This document shows positions 8,478-16,898 of a stretch of DNA of 64,000 nt, one piece after another. Numbering within the stretch: position 1 is the first letter of the stretch; each line of letters opens with the position of its first letter. This DNA is from Ochrobactrum vermis (GTDB taxonomy: Bacteria > Pseudomonadota > Alphaproteobacteria > Rhizobiales > Rhizobiaceae): positions 1,116,001 to 1,180,000 of the forward strand of contig NZ_PCOC01000001.1 of the NCBI RefSeq assembly GCF_002975205.1. The letters run 5' to 3'. The notes beneath the pieces are model-generated. The model was not told where the DNA came from. It made no database searches and was given only the letters and a program-made list of their open reading frames with translations. Both the position numbers and the translations under genes were made by a program.

Positions 8478-9157
8478 CCCACCGAGATTGGCGTAGTCGG
8501 CTCCAGAGCCAACTTGCCATCATCCAGAATGTCGAGCTGCAGATAGCGATAGCTTTCAATGCTGAGGTGGGATGTTTTCGGGGAGTGCGGATGCGTCGCG
8601 GTCACCACGACGACGCAGGCGCCAGCAGTTTCTCCGGCAACGATACCGGCTGGCGCATCCTCGAACACAAGACAGTTGTGCGGATCGAAGCCAAGCCTTT
8701 TGGCTCCGAGCTGGAAACATTCAGGACTCGGTTTGCCGCGCTCCACATCTTCGGCAGAAACGATCATCTTTGGCATTGGCAATCCTGCCGCAGCGACGCG
8801 ACGGCGTGCAAGTTCAAGCGGAGCCGAGGTTACAATCGCCCATCGGTCTTCCGGAAGCGAGCTCAGGAACTCGCAAGCGCCGTCGATGGGTGCGATACCG
8901 TCCAGATCCGCCATTTCAGCCTGAAACAAAATCTCAGCCTCGCGGATCGGGTCCACACCCGGCAGAGCGAGGCGGCGCACCGTTTCCACTGCCCGGACAC
9001 CGTGGATGGTCGGCAGGAATGTGACCGGATCGATGCCATGGCGTATCGCCCATTCGCTCCACACGCGTTCGGTCGCTTCGATGGAGCTCAATATGGTGCC
9101 GTCCATGTCGAAGAGAAACGCATCGAATGATTTGCCGAAGGGGGAAAAGGAGGTCAC
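8474..9157 (-). CDS. HAD-superfamily sugar-phosphatase-like hydrolase
   Basis: 227 residues. The three HAD motifs are in order: FLFDMDGTI (nucleophile Asp), IVTSAP, and the Lys of RGKPSPECF followed by FEDAPAGI. This arrangement belongs to the beta-phosphoglucomutase/sugar phosphatase subgroup; the exact substrate cannot be told. The start is taken as the GTG at 9157, preceded by AAGGAA about 8 bases upstream. Reading frame upstream of it passes through a palindromic repeat and is not protein-like. Confidence 0.83.
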   Translation of the reverse strand: MTSFSPFGKSFDAFLFDMDGTILSSIEATERVWSEWAIRHGIDPVTFLPTIHGVRAVETVRRLALPGVDPIREAEILFQAEMADLDGIAPIDGACEFLSSLPEDRWAIVTSAPLELARRRVAAAGLPMPKMIVSAEDVERGKPSPECFQLGAKRLGFDPHNCLVFEDAPAGIVAGETAGACVVVVTATHPHSPKTSHLSIESYRYLQLDILDDGKLALEPTTPISVG

Positions 9158-9178
9158 GCCGAATTTCCTTGAACTGGA

Positions 9179-9278
9179 GCATGTCTCCCGAAAGTGGGAA
9201 CCGGTTTCGGGATCAAGACATGCGTAAAACAGAAAGATGGAGCATTTCCAACGATTCAATCAAAACAGGAAATGCTCC
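9179..9278. repeat. Palindromic intergenic repeat, copy A (two hairpins)
   Basis: Two adjacent inverted repeats. The first has arms GCATGTC (9179-9185) and GACATGC (9217-9223) with inner CCCGAAA/TTTCGGG pairing. The second is an 11-bp stem with arms GGAGCATTTCC (9239-9249) and GGAAATGCTCC (9268-9278). Four further stretches in the window share pieces of it (13478, 16784, 47553, 48843). Such elements are common between genes in Rhizobiales. The rest of the gap, 9279-9546, holds no gene that I can see. Confidence 0.8.
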
Positions 9279-9443
9279 GGCGAGATGAGAATCGGGAGAA
9301 TGTTTGTGTACTCAATCATAGTGTGTAACTGAGGAGAAGACAGGGCATTCTACTCTCTGGAGCGACCAGAGTTTTCGTGTCGGGTATGAAAATTCTTCCT
9401 GGGTCACTATATTGAGCGCTGGTGATCGCAAGAGCGGCGAAAC

Positions 9444-9460
9444 TTGATCATTTTGATCAA
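9444..9460. promoter_or_regulatory. 17-bp palindrome upstream of dusA, possible operator
   Basis: A perfect inverted repeat, TTGATCA-ttt-TGATCAA, lies about 85 bases before the dusA start. The arms recall FNR/FixK half sites (TTGAT...ATCAA) but the spacing is 7 bases rather than 4, so a different protein, or none, may bind here. Confidence 0.3.
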
Positions 9461-9546
9461 TTGTGGCTTTTGGCATCATTCCGAAATTGAGCGGACGTCG
9501 AAAGTACCGATTGCGGCTGAATCGCATTCTCAGGATTGTTGTATAA

Positions 9547-10560
9547 ATGACTGAAATAAAATCAAAAAAAAGCAACTATCCGGATGTCCGCTTTGCCGTT
9601 GCGCCCATGATCGACTGGTCGGACAGACATTGCCGGTATTTTCACAGGCTCTTTTCCAGACATGCACTGCTCTACACCGAAATGGTCGTGGCGGATGCCA
9701 TTATTCATGGCCCACGCGATCGATTGCTCGGTTTTGATGCCGCAGAACATCCTGTGGCGCTACAACTCGGTGGTTCCGATCCGGTAAAGCTGAAAGAGGC
9801 TGCCAGGATCGCCGCCGATTACGGCTATGATGAAATCAATCTCAATGTCGGTTGCCCGTCTGATCGTGTCCAGTCCGGTACATTTGGGGCTTGTCTCATG
9901 CAGACCCCGGATGTGGTGGCGCGTTGCGTTTCAGCGATGAAGGAAGCCGTTTCCGTGCCGGTTACCGTCAAATGCCGTATTGGCGTTGACGATCAGGACG
10001 TGGAGGTTGCGCTGGACGCTTTGGCCGACTTCACGCTTGACGCTGGCGCCGATGCGCTTTGGGTCCATGCCCGCAAAGCCTGGCTGAAAGGACTGTCACC
10101 CAAGGAGAACCGCGAGATTCCGCCGCTCGATTATGATCGCGTCTATCGCCTCAAGGAACGGCTTGGCGAGGTGTTCGTCGGCATTAATGGCGGGATCAAC
10201 ACGCTTGATGAAGCCGAAACGCATTTGCGGAAGGTCGATGCAGTGATGCTCGGTCGCGCCGCTTATCATAATCCGGAACTGCTGGCAGAGGTGGATGCGC
10301 GTCTTTATGACGGCGAACAGGCCGATACTTCGATAGAAGATATCATCGATGAAATGTGCGCTTATACTGATCGCCACATCGCGGCCGGAGGCAGGCTTTC
10401 GCATGTGAGCCGCCATATGGTCGGGCTCTTTACCGGGCAGCCGGGCGCACGGCGCTGGCGACAGATACTGTCGACGGATGCCAGCAAACCGGGCGCAACC
10501 AGTGACGTTCTGCGTCAGGCTTATGCCGTGGTGACTGAAGCGGCGGCAGAAGCTGCCTAA
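9547..10560 (+). CDS. dusA: tRNA-dihydrouridine(20/20a) synthase DusA
   Basis: 337 residues. A flavoenzyme that reduces U20/U20a in the D-loop of tRNA. The N-terminal VAPMIDWSDRHCRYFHRL and the substrate-binding NLNVGCPSDRVQSGTFGACLM (with the catalytic Cys in GACLM) are diagnostic for DusA among the three Dus groups. FMN-binding glycine motifs (FVGINGGI, MLGRAAYHNP) follow. Its stop overlaps by four bases the stop of the convergent protease gene. Confidence 0.93.
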   Translation: MTEIKSKKSNYPDVRFAVAPMIDWSDRHCRYFHRLFSRHALLYTEMVVADAIIHGPRDRLLGFDAAEHPVALQLGGSDPVKLKEAARIAADYGYDEINLNVGCPSDRVQSGTFGACLMQTPDVVARCVSAMKEAVSVPVTVKCRIGVDDQDVEVALDALADFTLDAGADALWVHARKAWLKGLSPKENREIPPLDYDRVYRLKERLGEVFVGINGGINTLDEAETHLRKVDAVMLGRAAYHNPELLAEVDARLYDGEQADTSIEDIIDEMCAYTDRHIAAGGRLSHVSRHMVGLFTGQPGARRWRQILSTDASKPGATSDVLRQAYAVVTEAAAEAA

Positions 10561-11261
10561 TCTATAAGAATAAGCTGGTCGCCGCGGACAGTGAATCCGC
10601 CGAGCGTTTGCAGAAAGTTCATGCCGAGCAGGCTTCCGGTCATCAGACCTTCCTTGGTCACCATGGCACGCACATTCTGGCGTTCAATATCGCCGATCTG
10701 CAACGTGGCAATGTTGATGACTGCTGCACTTGCCGTGCCATTGGCCGTCATGATCGGAACGGAATAGTTGAGCGAGGCGGTGTCGATGCCTGCGCGCTCG
10801 GCATCCTGCTGGGACAGGACGACCGAAGATGCGCCGGTGTCGACCAGAAAGTGAACCCGTTCGCCATTCACACGTCCGTTGACCTCGAAATGGCCATTCG
10901 CAGCCTTTGCAAGCGTGACGGTTAAGGCGCCATCGGCATTACGGCCCGAAATAGGGCTACCGGGGATCAGCCCGGCGGTGAACCGGCTCGCGGCGTCCTG
11001 CAACTCATAACGATACTGGTAGCCTGCAACGAGGCCGAGAATAATCACGGCCCACATGGCCATGTTGCGTGCAAAGTCGGTCAGCTTGATGCCGGAGCCA
11101 AGCAGACCGGCAGCAAGCACCACGCCCCATATGCCGAGATAGGCTGCACGGGCAAACACATCATTGTCCACGCCAAGCGTCGAGCCGCTGTCATTGTTGG
11201 ACATCAGCAGCAAGACAACAATCGCGACTGCCGCAATAATGAGCCAGAAAAAGCGCCCCAT
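10557..11261 (-). CDS. Membrane-anchored retropepsin-like aspartic protease (TIGR02281 type)
   Basis: 234 residues. Three hydrophobic stretches in the first 95 residues anchor it in the inner membrane; the C-terminal half is a single-lobe clan AA protease with the active-site motif FLVDTGASSVVLS and the flap/second motif region GLMTGSLLGMNFLQ. Being a single lobe it should work as a dimer, facing the periplasm by inference. Its ATG shares one base with the stop of the DUF1289 gene upstream (TGATG), so the two are coupled. The natural substrate of this family is unknown to me. Confidence 0.83.
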   Translation of the reverse strand: MGRFFWLIIAAVAIVVLLLMSNNDSGSTLGVDNDVFARAAYLGIWGVVLAAGLLGSGIKLTDFARNMAMWAVIILGLVAGYQYRYELQDAASRFTAGLIPGSPISGRNADGALTVTLAKAANGHFEVNGRVNGERVHFLVDTGASSVVLSQQDAERAGIDTASLNYSVPIMTANGTASAAVINIATLQIGDIERQNVRAMVTKEGLMTGSLLGMNFLQTLGGFTVRGDQLILID

Positions 11262-11455
11262 CAGCCAATTCTCTTTTCTACAATAATCTCATGCCTGTCG
11301 GCGAGAAGCGCCCAGACGGCCATTCGCTCTTCTGCGCTCATGCTGGACCAGCGTGCAATCTCATCCAGCGTCCGGGCACAGCCAAGGCAGAAGCCGGTTT
11401 CAGTATCTATCGTGCACACCAATATGCACGGGGATTCGATGTTTGTCGTGTCCAT
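11261..11455 (-). CDS. DUF1289 small cysteine-rich protein
   Basis: 64 residues with four cysteines in the DUF1289 pattern: SPCILVC at the N-terminus and [16 protein letters not shown] after it, suggesting a small metal-binding or iron-sulfur-like module. It is translationally coupled to the aspartic protease that follows and starts 18 bases after the cobS stop. Function unknown. Confidence 0.83.
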   Translation of the reverse strand: MDTTNIESPCILVCTIDTETGFCLGCARTLDEIARWSSMSAEERMAVWALLADRHEIIVEKRIG

Positions 11456-11473
11456 GAATGCAATGTGGTTGCA

Positions 11474-12304
11474 TCAAAGCGCCATGACAAGCCCGGCAAG
11501 AACGGCAAGGGAAGCGATCTGCTGTGCCGCGCCCAATGTATCGCCCGTCTGTCCGCCAATTTTTGCCATGCAAAGTCTGGCAAAGCCCAAAAGCAGAACT
11601 GTCGCCAGCACAAGCGCGTTGATGAGCGAGAGAAACCCGCCCGCTGGTATGAGCGTAAAAACAAGAAGGACCAGCCCGATCCCGAAACCGCAAACGACAG
11701 TCTCCCATTGTGGCTGGCCCATGCTGTCGGACAGTCCGCCGGGACGTACGGAAGGCAGGGCGTGCCAGAATGCCAGCATAGCTGCGCGGCTCGCCCCTTC
11801 GCAGCCGATCAGGGCAAGTGCAGCATATCCCGCGCCCGCACGGTCTATGATCGCCATCAGCAAAGCCGCTTTCACGCCGACAAAGACAATCAGCGTCAGC
11901 GCGGCGAAAGTCCCGATGCGGGAATCTTTCATAATGTCCAGTCGGCGATCTCGCGACGAAGCTCCGAAAAAGCCATCGGCAGTATCGCCCAGACCGTCTT
12001 CGTGGAGCGCGCCGGTCATTGCCGCCAAAGCGCCAATTGCAAGCAACGCGCAGGCAAGGGGAGGCAAGTTCAGTTTATGACCGGCAAAAAGTACAGCGCC
12101 AGCCAGCAGGCCCAACACTGCTCCTGCGAGCGGAAATGCGCGGGCGTTGCGGGGCAACGAATCATCACCATTCTCGAACCAGCTTTGTGGAAGCGGCAAG
12201 CGGCTCAGAAAGCCCAGGCTCCGGATCGTGTCGCCAATGAGACTATTTCGCTGCAAGTGACTGTTCCACTTTGTTTCCTGAGCCGAGCACTCGCGATATT
12301 TCAC
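11474..12304 (-). CDS. cobS: Adenosylcobinamide-GDP ribazoletransferase
   Basis: Joins adenosylcobinamide-GDP to alpha-ribazole in the last steps of cobalamin synthesis (also called cobV). An integral membrane protein: the cytoplasmic motif [16 protein letters not shown], rich in acidic metal ligands, is followed by the conserved [15 protein letters not shown] and by several hydrophobic helices. The listed start gives 276 residues; an in-frame TTG at 12256 would give 260, the usual length in Brucella, and may be the true start. It is divergent from cobT, with the shared promoter region between 12305 and 12408. Confidence 0.9.
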   Translation of the reverse strand: MKYRECSAQETKWNSHLQRNSLIGDTIRSLGFLSRLPLPQSWFENGDDSLPRNARAFPLAGAVLGLLAGAVLFAGHKLNLPPLACALLAIGALAAMTGALHEDGLGDTADGFFGASSRDRRLDIMKDSRIGTFAALTLIVFVGVKAALLMAIIDRAGAGYAALALIGCEGASRAAMLAFWHALPSVRPGGLSDSMGQPQWETVVCGFGIGLVLLVFTLIPAGGFLSLINALVLATVLLLGFARLCMAKIGGQTGDTLGAAQQIASLAVLAGLVMAL

Positions 12305-12408
12305 CCCAATGTTGCTTCAACTCAAAGAGGTGATTTGAAAATTCGCGTCAGTGCTTATAGGACGAGCCCAACGATTTTACACCTCCCATCATTGATTGGA
12401 CTGAACCT

Positions 12409-13428
12409 ATGAGTGCCAGCGGATTACCTTTTGACGATTTCCGAGAACTGATCCGAAATCTGCCTGGTCCCGACCTGGGAGCGGAAAGGGCTGTTCGCGA
12501 GCGTGAGGCTACACTGACCAAGCCTGCTGGTTCGCTCGGACGCATGGAAGAGATCGTGGCTTGGCTTGCCGCATGGACCGGCAAGCGCACACCGCAGATC
12601 AATCGCCCGCTGGTCGCGGTATTTGCTGGCAATCACGGCGTTACAGCCAAGAATATCACCCCGTTTCCGCCAAGCGTGACGGCACAGATGGTCGAGAATT
12701 TTGCCGCCGGTGGCGCAGCAATCAACCAGATCTGCATCGCCAACGATCTTGGGCTAAAGGTTTTTGATCTGGCGCTCGAACACCCGACAGGGGATATTAC
12801 GGAAGAGCCGGCCATGGACGAGCGCACCTGTGCTGCGACCATGGCCTTCGGCATGGAAGCGATTGCCGGTGGAACCGATCTCTTGTGCATCGGCGAAATG
12901 GGGATCGGCAATACCACGATTGCAGCGGCGATTGCGCTGGCGCTCTTCGGCGGTACGGCGGAAGACTGGGTAGGGCCCGGCACAGGCTCGACGGGTGAAC
13001 TGCTGCAGCGCAAGATTGCGGCCGTGCGTCAGGCCGTGGCCTTCCATCAGGCACATCTGCAGGATCCGCTGGAAGTGTTGAGCCGTCTCGGCGGTCGTGA
13101 AATTGCGGCCATGGCCGGTGCAATTCTGGCAGCACGCATGGAGAAAATTCCGGTTATCGTCGATGGCTTTGTGGCAAGCGCTGCCGCTGCTGTTCTCTAT
13201 GCTGCCAATCCGGAAGCCATCGACCATTGCCTGTTCGGTCACGTTTCCGCCGAGCCCGGCCATCGCAAGCTTCTGGAGAAGATGGGCAAGCAGCCACTTC
13301 TCGATATGGGTATGCGTCTTGGTGAAGGAACCGGCGCGGCGCTCGCTGCGGGTATCGTCAAGGCAGCAGCGCTGTGTCATAGCGGCATGGCCACGTTCGA
13401 GCAGGCTGGAATATCCGGTTCGAAATAA
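12409..13428 (+). CDS. cobT: Nicotinate-nucleotide-dimethylbenzimidazole phosphoribosyltransferase
   Basis: 339 residues. Makes alpha-ribazole 5'-phosphate from nicotinate mononucleotide and dimethylbenzimidazole, supplying the lower ligand that CobS uses. Diagnostic pieces are the N-terminal LTKPAGSLGRME, GEMGIGNTTIAAAI in the middle and the C-terminal MRLGEGTGAALA that carries the catalytic Glu. It is divergent from cobS and followed by a clear hairpin terminator. Confidence 0.93.
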   Translation: MSASGLPFDDFRELIRNLPGPDLGAERAVREREATLTKPAGSLGRMEEIVAWLAAWTGKRTPQINRPLVAVFAGNHGVTAKNITPFPPSVTAQMVENFAAGGAAINQICIANDLGLKVFDLALEHPTGDITEEPAMDERTCAATMAFGMEAIAGGTDLLCIGEMGIGNTTIAAAIALALFGGTAEDWVGPGTGSTGELLQRKIAAVRQAVAFHQAHLQDPLEVLSRLGGREIAAMAGAILAARMEKIPVIVDGFVASAAAAVLYAANPEAIDHCLFGHVSAEPGHRKLLEKMGKQPLLDMGMRLGEGTGAALAAGIVKAAALCHSGMATFEQAGISGSK

Positions 13429-13446
13429 CGGACACCATCATCGTCA

Positions 13447-13473
13447 AAAAAGCCCGCCATATGGCGGGCTTTT
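13447..13473. terminator. Intrinsic terminator after cobT
   Basis: A 13-bp stem, AAAAGCCCGCCAT pairing with ATGGCGGGCTTTT, begins 18 bases after the cobT stop. The A-rich left arm and T-rich right side let it act in both directions. Confidence 0.85.
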
Positions 13474-13477
13474 CTTT

Positions 13478-13580
13478 GGAGCGCATTTCGATCTGATTGA
13501 ACCAGATCGGCGCTCTAAACTCTTTTATTTGAAGCACAATCTTGATCGTCTTCATTTCACTCCGGTCGATTGTGCTCTAA
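13478..13580. repeat. Palindromic intergenic repeat, copy C
   Basis: First hairpin GAGCGC...CGATCTG-ATTGAAC-CAGATCG-GCGCTC (13479-13515); second with arms AGCACAATC (from 13533) and GATTGTGCT. The first half is nearly the same as the beginning of copy D at 48843. Confidence 0.75.
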
Positions 13581-13598
13581 ATCAACAGCTCGAAAGCG

Positions 13599-14078
13599 TC
13601 AGTTGTTATCTTTGTCGAGCACCATGTAATCGAGCGGCAATTCGGTGGTGTACTTGATTTGCTCCATGGCAAAAGAAGAAGACACGTCGCGAATTTCGAT
13701 CTTGCTGATGAGGCGCTTATAGAACGCATCATAGGCGCCGATGTCCGGCACAGCCACGCGAAGCAGATAATCCACATCACCGCTCATGCGGTAGAATTCG
13801 ATGACTTCAGGGAATTCCTGAACCACTTCGGAAAAGCGCTTCAACCATTCATGGCTGTGGGAGCTTGTGCGTACCGACACGAAGACTGTCACCCGCGCAT
13901 TGACGCGAATGGGATCAAGAATGGCGACACGGCGCTTGATGACGCCATCTTCTTCAAGTTTCTGGATGCGGCGCCAGCATGGCGTCGTAGAAAGGCCAAC
14001 TTTCTTGGCAACGTCTGCCACCGCAAGTGTCGCGTCTTCCTGCAATAAGCGCAGTATCTTTCTGTCGAGCCTGTCCAT
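13599..14078 (-). CDS. Lrp/AsnC-family transcriptional regulator
   Basis: 159 residues. An N-terminal AsnC winged helix (MDRLDRKILRLLQED...VGLSTTPCWRRIQKLEEDGVI) is followed by a RAM/ligand-sensing domain with the MSGDVDYLLRV motif. It would act as a dimer or octamer in response to an amino acid. No target gene is adjacent in the same direction: the upstream neighbours are over 120 bases away, so it is probably monocistronic and may regulate itself. Confidence 0.88.
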   Translation of the reverse strand: MDRLDRKILRLLQEDATLAVADVAKKVGLSTTPCWRRIQKLEEDGVIKRRVAILDPIRVNARVTVFVSVRTSSHSHEWLKRFSEVVQEFPEVIEFYRMSGDVDYLLRVAVPDIGAYDAFYKRLISKIEIRDVSSSFAMEQIKYTTELPLDYMVLDKDNN

Positions 14079-14206
14079 GCGTTTCCGTTCCCGGTTTTAG
14101 AAATCGTTTCCCGAACTTTGCGAATAGGTGAAACGTCATACCTTATGGTTCGCAATGAACCGAAGTTACAGGAAAAATTTTCTGATGAAAACGAAAGGAG
14201 TAAAAA

Positions 14207-14851
14207 TTATTTATCGTTGGCGAGCAGGTGTCGGACTTTTGCCTGAAGAACAGGCACGACTTCCGCGTCAAACCACGGATTTCGCTTGAGCCAGCCGCTG
14301 TTGCGCCAGGACGGGTGAGGCAGGGGCAGCGCGATTCGTCCTGCCGGAATGGGCGTTTCCATGAAATGCCGCCAGTTCTTGACGGTTTCAGTCAGATTGC
14401 GGCCCCGATAGTCGGGCAAGTGATAGGCAAGGGCGTATTGTCCGACGACCAGAATGAATTCTAGCTGCGGCATCGCTGCGAAAACACGATCGTGCCAGGT
14501 CTGGCGGCACTCGCGGCGCGGTGGAAGATCGCCGCCATGCTTGTCATAACCGGGAAAGCAGAAACCCATCGGGACGATGGCAAAGCGTGAAGGATCATAA
14601 AACTCTTCACGTGATACGCCGAGCCATTGCCGCAGGCGATCCCCGGACGGGTCGTTGAACGGCAGGGAAGTGTTGTGCACGCGAATGCCGGGAGCCTGAC
14701 CGCAAATGGCAATTCTCGCTGTATCCGAGACAATACAGACGGGATTGGGCTCGTGGGGCAAGGGCGGCAGAAACTGCGGTGTGTCGCGACAGATACGGCA
14801 TGCCCGGATCGAGTGACTGAGCTCGTCCAGTTTTTCCATGAATTCCATCAA
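14207..14851 (-). CDS. Uracil-DNA glycosylase superfamily protein with iron-sulfur cysteines
   Basis: 214 residues. Motif 1 is GQAPGIRVHN and motif 2 is LPHPSWRN, both as in uracil-DNA glycosylases. Four cysteines, C18 and C21 (CRIC) with C98 and C115, have the spacing of the [4Fe-4S] ligands in family 4 enzymes. The Q in GQAPG differs from the usual GEAPG, so the subfamily is uncertain and uracil excision is likely but not proved. It starts 9 bases after the stop of the nuclease gene upstream, suggesting an operon. Confidence 0.78.
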   Translation of the reverse strand: MMEFMEKLDELSHSIRACRICRDTPQFLPPLPHEPNPVCIVSDTARIAICGQAPGIRVHNTSLPFNDPSGDRLRQWLGVSREEFYDPSRFAIVPMGFCFPGYDKHGGDLPPRRECRQTWHDRVFAAMPQLEFILVVGQYALAYHLPDYRGRNLTETVKNWRHFMETPIPAGRIALPLPHPSWRNSGWLKRNPWFDAEVVPVLQAKVRHLLANDK

Positions 14852-14860
14852 AGAATTCCA

Positions 14861-15526
14861 TCAGTTTCGGGGCAGGATCATTTCAATGAGGGTCTGAATA
14901 CGGTCCCTTATATAGGTAAATGCATCGCCGATTACAGCCAGGGGTGCTTTGCGGTCGGACAGCTGGTCGTCTTTGAGGTCGCGATTTTCCTTGCGCCATA
15001 GGGACGGTTGCTCGAACTGCCCGGCCCAAATACCGCGCCGGTTGCTGCGTGCATCTCTTTCCTCACGTCGATAGTCGCCATAGGAGACGGCCCAGCCCTG
15101 TTCGACCATCCAGCGGTTGAGGTCGGTCTCTCCGAGATGGCAGCGCGCCAGATCGCGATTATACTGATCTCGCCCTTCCTTCTCGCACCGAATCGGGGAC
15201 TTTCCGATTCTGCCCCGCAAGATGTTGCGAGCTTCCTTGCCGCAGTCGTAAGGAAGTTCCGCCCGGATGCATTGCTGTTGCATCTCCGGCGCGTCGATCC
15301 CCTTGAGGCGTATATGTATCTTGCCGAGGACCACAGTGTCGCCGTCGATCACATAGACGGGCCCGGTCATTGCTTCTTTTGGAGCAGATTGGATCGGCAG
15401 ATAGGCGATCAATACGGCAAGAAAAGAAAAAAGTAATATAGTCAATAAGATGCTGCGAAAGCTTATGCCATTGCTTTTGCGGGCCGGGCGATAAGGACGT
15501 CTGTAAGGGCGACGGTATTTGCTCAT
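14861..15526 (-). CDS. Membrane-anchored staphylococcal-nuclease-like thermonuclease
   Basis: 221 residues. A basic N-terminus containing a duplicated RRPY unit precedes one transmembrane helix (about residues 24-45, ILLTILLFSFLAVLIAYL). The SNase domain follows with YVIDGDTVVLG, the active-site Arg in IRLKGIDAPE, the second Arg region DQYNRDLARC and the late RRGIWAG motif. The nuclease should therefore face the periplasm. A short C-terminal tail has no known domain. It precedes the glycosylase gene. Confidence 0.85.
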   Translation of the reverse strand: MSKYRRPYRRPYRPARKSNGISFRSILLTILLFSFLAVLIAYLPIQSAPKEAMTGPVYVIDGDTVVLGKIHIRLKGIDAPEMQQQCIRAELPYDCGKEARNILRGRIGKSPIRCEKEGRDQYNRDLARCHLGETDLNRWMVEQGWAVSYGDYRREERDARSNRRGIWAGQFEQPSLWRKENRDLKDDQLSDRKAPLAVIGDAFTYIRDRIQTLIEMILPRN

Positions 15527-15978
15527 AGGTGGCTTCCCGACTCCCCGGCATCCTAGATTTTATGTCAGACTGCGAGCTCGTATCGCTCACGTCAACAAGT
15601 GCAGATTATTGACCGCAACAACAGTCAGTTTGTTGTCAAACGGCAACAGTCTTTACCGTTGCTTTAGGCTAGAAAGAGCTAAGGTACATTTTGCCCATTT
15701 CCCGCCACAAACAGGCGTCACCGATCAAGGAAAGGCAGAAGCCATCAAAATATCGGGAGCCGGTAAGCTCCAACGGGATAGGCAGGAATGACGAAGGGCG
15801 CGTTGTTGCACGGCAAACGGATTGGGAACAGGATCAACCATGTTCACGCACCCTTTATTCTTTCCAATGATGGTAAGGCTTTTTTCGGCCAAGATCGGGT
15901 CTCAGTCTTGACGAAAACGGCGTGCATTCTGTCCTCGATGAATGTTTCCTCCACTGAGTGTGAAAGACAAGCGTTGTG
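15527..15978. other. 452-base non-coding interval between the nuclease gene and exoR
   Basis: The nuclease and exoR genes diverge here. I find no convincing gene. A short internal repetition of CAACA/TTGTTG blocks around 15616-15665 could form a hairpin. The interval is long enough for an extended exoR leader or a small RNA, but the sequence alone does not show one. Confidence 0.5.
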
Positions 15979-16770
15979 ATGCGTATCCGCAGTTTTTCAT
16001 ATAGCGCCCTAGCTATGGCCCTCGGCTTGGCCATTGCCTGTAACAGCGCCTTTGCTTTCGACCTCAATGACGATTCCGAAAAGTCGAGAAGCCCGTTCGA
16101 GCTCTTCAAATTCGGCTTCTCTGCATACAAGAACGGTCATAAGGACGAGGCGATCAAGGCACTGCGCTATGCTGCGGACCGCGGCCATCAGGGCGCAAAG
16201 TGGAAACTGGCGCGCATGTATGCCGATGGCGATGGCGTGGCGGAAAATGACTACGAAGCCTACAAGATTTTTGAGAAGATCGTTCGCGAAGGCTCGGAAC
16301 CAGGCTCGGAAAACGACTCCTATGTGGCTGACGCCCTCGTTGCACTTGCAGGTTATGTAAAGCGCGGCATTCCAGGATCGCCGGTCAATGCCAATCCGGG
16401 CATGGCGCGCAATCTTTATGTGCAGGCCGCCTCAAATTTCGGTGATTCTGCTGCCCAGTTCGAGCTTGGCAAGATGCTGCTCGACGGCGACGGTGGAGAG
16501 CGCAATTCTGTTCAGGCCGCTCGCTGGTTCCAGCTTGCAGCCAAGAAGGGCAATGCCGGTGCGCAGGCCATGCTCGGCAACATGCTGTTTCAGGCAGGAA
16601 AGACCGTTCGAGGCCTTGCCATGATGACGGCGGCTTTCGAACGCTGCCCGACCGAAGATTGCCCCTGGATACGCGATATGCAGGAACAGGCATTCTCGAT
16701 CGCCGGTGAAGCCGACCGCCGTAACGCGGTTGCTCTCTCCAGTGACTATGCCACCAAAGGCGATTTTTGA
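15979..16770 (+). CDS. exoR: ExoR, periplasmic Sel1-repeat regulator of the ChvG-ChvI system
   Basis: 263 residues. An N-terminal signal peptide ends at CNSAFA, followed by the mature FDLNDD start. Sel1-like repeats cover most of the rest (for example ALRYAADRGHQGAKWKLARMY and AQFELGKMLLDGDGG). Length, the FELFKFGFSAYKNG segment and the C-terminal EDCPW...QEQAFSIA region match rhizobial ExoR, which holds the ChvG sensor kinase inactive in the periplasm and thereby controls exopolysaccharide, motility and acid response. A GTG immediately before the ATG is an alternative start. Confidence 0.88.
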   Translation: MRIRSFSYSALAMALGLAIACNSAFAFDLNDDSEKSRSPFELFKFGFSAYKNGHKDEAIKALRYAADRGHQGAKWKLARMYADGDGVAENDYEAYKIFEKIVREGSEPGSENDSYVADALVALAGYVKRGIPGSPVNANPGMARNLYVQAASNFGDSAAQFELGKMLLDGDGGERNSVQAARWFQLAAKKGNAGAQAMLGNMLFQAGKTVRGLAMMTAAFERCPTEDCPWIRDMQEQAFSIAGEADRRNAVALSSDYATKGDF

Positions 16771-16783
16771 TCCTCGTCTTGAT

Positions 16784-16889
16784 TTAGAGCATTTCCAGCA
16801 AAAGTGCGAAGCGGTTTTGCGTAGGGGAATGCGTAAAAACAAATAGTTAGAGTGGTTCCAGAGGTCTGTTTTAACTGGAGCCGCTTTAG
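16784..16889. repeat. Palindromic intergenic repeat, copy B
   Basis: Begins TTAGAGCATTTCC and contains the AAAAGTGCGAAGCGGTTTTGCG core common to many rhizobial genomes, then a second imperfect hairpin (GTGGTTCCAG/CTGGAGCCGC). It lies between the convergent exoR and xthA genes and may serve as terminator for either. Confidence 0.7.
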
Positions 16890-16898
16890 TGTCTGTTC

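Noticed and set aside
9158..9259. Longer N-terminus for the HAD hydrolase
   Set aside because: The extra 34 codons run through palindromic repeat copy A; the GTG at 9157 has a good ribosome site.
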